A stretch of 64,000 nucleotides of DNA from Halobacillus salinarum. Its GTDB lineage: Bacteria; Bacillota; Bacilli; Bacillales; Halobacillaceae. The position numbers were made by a program, and so were the translations under genes. Each line of letters begins with the position of its first letter. The first letter of the stretch is position 1. Location of the stretch: assembly GCF_022919095.1 (NCBI RefSeq), contig NZ_CP095073.1:3472001-3536000 (forward strand), written 5' to 3'. The notes under the pieces were generated by a model. The model did no database searches and was not told where the DNA came from. It saw only the letters and a list, made by a program, of their open reading frames with translations. Below, piece after piece: positions 62,034-64,000 of the stretch.

Positions 62034-63833
62034 TTATTTTTTCAATTCTTCAACAAGCTCATCATACTTCGGGCTGTTGAGAAAGTTATCAACGGAAATG
62101 TGGTGCGCACTTGGAACCTTCTGTCTCGCCCGTTCTGTTAAATCTTTATGGGTAATCACAATATCTACATCTGATGGCAGATCATTAATAGACATATTGG
62201 TGACATCAATATCAATGCCTGCTTTCTTAAATTTATTTTTAAGAAGGGATGATCCCATTGCACTTGAGCCCATACCAGCGTCACAGGCAAAGATGATTTT
62301 GTCTACATCTTTTGCGTCTACGGAAGGAACTTCTTCTGTATTTTGTTCTGCTGTCTCTGAAGTCTCACGTTTCAATTCTTCCACCAGTTCGTCATATTTC
62401 GGGCTGTTGAGGAAGTTCTCAACAGAAATATGGTGGGCACTTGGAACCTTCTGCATTGCCCGTTCTGTTAAATCCTTATGGGTAATGACAATATCCACAT
62501 CGGATGGCAGATCATTGATGGACATATTCGTTACATCAATATCAATGTCTGCTTTCTTAAATTTGTTTTTGAGTAGAGAAGCCCCCATCGCACTTGAGCC
62601 CATACCAGCGTCACAGGCAAAGATAATTTTATCTACATCTTTTACGTCCACGGAAGGAATTTCTTCCGTATTTCGTTCTACCGCTGATGAATCTGCAGCT
62701 TTCTCTTCGCTGCTCTCTCCACCAAGCTGTCCGGACACACGGCTTTTCTTCCCTTTCATTTGTTCCATTTGAGCGGTAGCCGCTGACAAATCAGATTCTT
62801 CTTCCTGTTTAGAGGAGCGCAGAATAATTGAAGCGATGATAAATGAAACTGCCGTTGCGATTAACACTCCCAGGATGACTCCTACGTAATTGCCTTTAGG
62901 AGTTAATAGCAGCAGCGCAATGATACTGCCGGGTGATGGTGTAGAGGAGAGTCCTGCCCCGAATGCAACAAACGTAGCTGTACCTGCCACACCACCTGCC
63001 ATCGCTGCCAAAATAAGAAGCGGCTTAGATAAAATATAAGGGAAATAAATTTCATGAATACCGCCAAGGAACTGGATAATGGCTGCGCCTGGCGCCGTTT
63101 GTCTGGAAACGCCTTTTCCAAAGAACATGAAAGCAAGCAGAATTCCAAAGCCAGGGCCTGGGTTTGGTTCAAGCAGGAATAGAACGGACTTTCCAACTTC
63201 ATTAGCCTGATCTACAGCAAGCGGACTTAAGATTCCATGGTTAATTGCGTTATTTAAGAACAGCACCTTCGCAGGTTCTATAAATATATTAACTAATGGC
63301 AGCAGTCCTGCATTAATCAGGAATTTAACGCCTGCTCCGAGAATTGTCGTAATTCCTTCTACAACCGGACCGACAAGATAGAAACCTACAACAGCAAGAA
63401 TGGCTGCCCCTATTCCTGCCGAGAAGTTATTGACCAGCATTTCAAATCCTGATCTTATTTTATCTTCAAAGAACTTATCAATGCCTTTTATGGCAAAACC
63501 GGCAAGCGGCCCCATGATCATGGCACCGAGGAACATTGGCGTGTCTGCCTGTCCGACGATAACCCCCATGACAGCAGTTGCTGCCACGACTCCTCCTCGT
63601 AATCCATGAATTAGACGACCACCGGTAAAAGCAATTAATAAAGGCAGTAAGTAAAAGATCATTGGATCGACTAATTTAGCTAGATCTTCGTTAGGCGTCC
63701 AGCCATCAGGAATAAATAATGCCGTAATCAGCCCCCAGGCAATAAATGCCGCAATATTCGGCATGATCATGCTGCTCAGGAAGCTGCCAAACTTCTGTAC
63801 GCGGGCTCTTGCTCCCGCTTTTTGTTCAGCCAT
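62034..63833 (-). CDS. mtlA: PTS mannitol transporter EIICB with duplicated IIB domain
   Basis: 599 residues, whereas the family's IICB form is about 470-480. The IIC domain (residues 1-340) has the membrane segments and the GGIHEIYFPYI motif. Then two IIB domains occur with a period of exactly 110 residues (about 388-497 and 498-599). Both have the phosphorylated cysteine in FACDAGMGSSAMG (Cys 407 and Cys 517). About six residues differ across 100 aligned positions, while most of the roughly 35 base differences I counted are silent. Both copies appear to be kept functional. Confidence 0.95.
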   Translation of the reverse strand: MAEQKAGARARVQKFGSFLSSMIMPNIAAFIAWGLITALFIPDGWTPNEDLAKLVDPMIFYLLPLLIAFTGGRLIHGLRGGVVAATAVMGVIVGQADTPMFLGAMIMGPLAGFAIKGIDKFFEDKIRSGFEMLVNNFSAGIGAAILAVVGFYLVGPVVEGITTILGAGVKFLINAGLLPLVNIFIEPAKVLFLNNAINHGILSPLAVDQANEVGKSVLFLLEPNPGPGFGILLAFMFFGKGVSRQTAPGAAIIQFLGGIHEIYFPYILSKPLLILAAMAGGVAGTATFVAFGAGLSSTPSPGSIIALLLLTPKGNYVGVILGVLIATAVSFIIASIILRSSKQEEESDLSAATAQMEQMKGKKSRVSGQLGGESSEEKAADSSAVERNTEEIPSVDVKDVDKIIFACDAGMGSSAMGASLLKNKFKKADIDIDVTNMSINDLPSDVDIVITHKDLTERAMQKVPSAHHISVENFLNSPKYDELVEELKRETSETAEQNTEEVPSVDAKDVDKIIFACDAGMGSSAMGSSLLKNKFKKAGIDIDVTNMSINDLPSDVDIVITHKDLTERARQKVPSAHHISVDNFLNSPKYDELVEELKK

Positions 63834-63882
63834 TTAAATTTCCTCCTTTAATATTTCAATTCGATTGGCTTGTACATTCATT

Positions 63883-63896
63883 TTAAAGCGGTTACA
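63883..63896 (-). promoter_or_regulatory. Candidate cre (CcpA) site before mtlA
   Basis: On the minus strand TGTAACCGCTTTAA fits TGWAANCGNTNWCA except at one position. It lies about 50 bases upstream of mtlA, downstream of a weak CTGACA/TATTGA promoter. Catabolite repression of mannitol genes by CcpA is usual in Bacillaceae. Confidence 0.5.
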
Positions 63897-64000
63897 GCTG
63901 TCTATTCAATAAAATCTAAATGCATGTTTGTCAGCTGGATTGTTGACATCATTTAAATAGCCTATTATTTTACATATATTTGGATGTTTTGTAACAAAAA

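Noticed and set aside
1-64000. CRISPR array
   Set aside because: No regularly spaced repeats of 25-40 bases and no cas genes are seen.

Overview
The window looks like the chromosome of a Bacillaceae bacterium, probably a moderately halophilic relative of Halobacillus, Virgibacillus or Pontibacillus (inferred, not proven). The grounds are strong AGGAGG ribosome binding sites, Bacillus-type intrinsic terminators, a bacillithiol deacetylase, a trp operon with a TRAP-type leader, a Geobacillus-like mtlA-mtlR-mtlF-mtlD order, an efe iron operon with a Bacillus Fur box, and acidic lipoproteins.

Region 1 (about 1-20240) is AT-rich accessory DNA. It ends at a tRNA-Ala(GGC) gene (20248-20320, minus) with a tyrosine integrase directly beside the 3' end of the tRNA, the usual layout of an integrative element. 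The right end is a compact replication/recombination module: archaeo-eukaryotic primase-polymerase with a CHC2-type zinc finger (15477), SF3-like AAA+ helicase (17150), 9-bp iterons, excisionase-like HTH protein and integrase. Both replication genes follow a similar compound hairpin. Further left are a replication-relaxation family protein, a protein made only of four homing-endonuclease-associated repeats, a membrane-anchored Mrr-like nuclease, small membrane proteins and a lipoprotein, a LysR/MFS pair, an ECF sigma/anti-sigma pair, an SDR gene behind an attenuator-like leader, a WYL regulator and a VOC protein, with gene remnants between them. I found no left attachment site, so the left limit is unknown and some of these genes may be older chromosomal DNA.

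Region 2 (20248-31570) is core-like: the tRNA, a PLD-family protein, a PadR/HAAS/PH membrane cluster, a DJ-1/PfpI protein and the complete trp operon (trpE-D-C-F-B-A-G, minus). An (G/U)AG-repeat TRAP site sits in the trpE leader and a second GAG array covers the trpG ribosome binding site. trpE carries a one-base frameshift next to a run of seven G.

Region 3 (31570-48700) holds housekeeping and stress genes: SDR, GNAT, MscS channel, UvrD-like helicase, a TetR regulator with paired SMR exporters and a clear operator, BshB2, a YtkA-like lipoprotein, TypA/BipA, a two-component system, an RluA-type pseudouridine synthase and a kinase-like protein, plus several very small genes.

Region 4 (48780-57640): Fur-controlled efeO-efeB-efeU ferrous iron uptake, pepF with a pterin carbinolamine dehydratase, a PilZ protein and adenine deaminase. 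An internally deleted IS1182-type transposase and a Bacillaceae-type palindromic repeat follow.

Region 5 (58100-63900): the mannitol operon mtlA-mtlR-mtlF-mtlD (minus). MtlA is unusual in carrying two nearly identical IIB domains in tandem.
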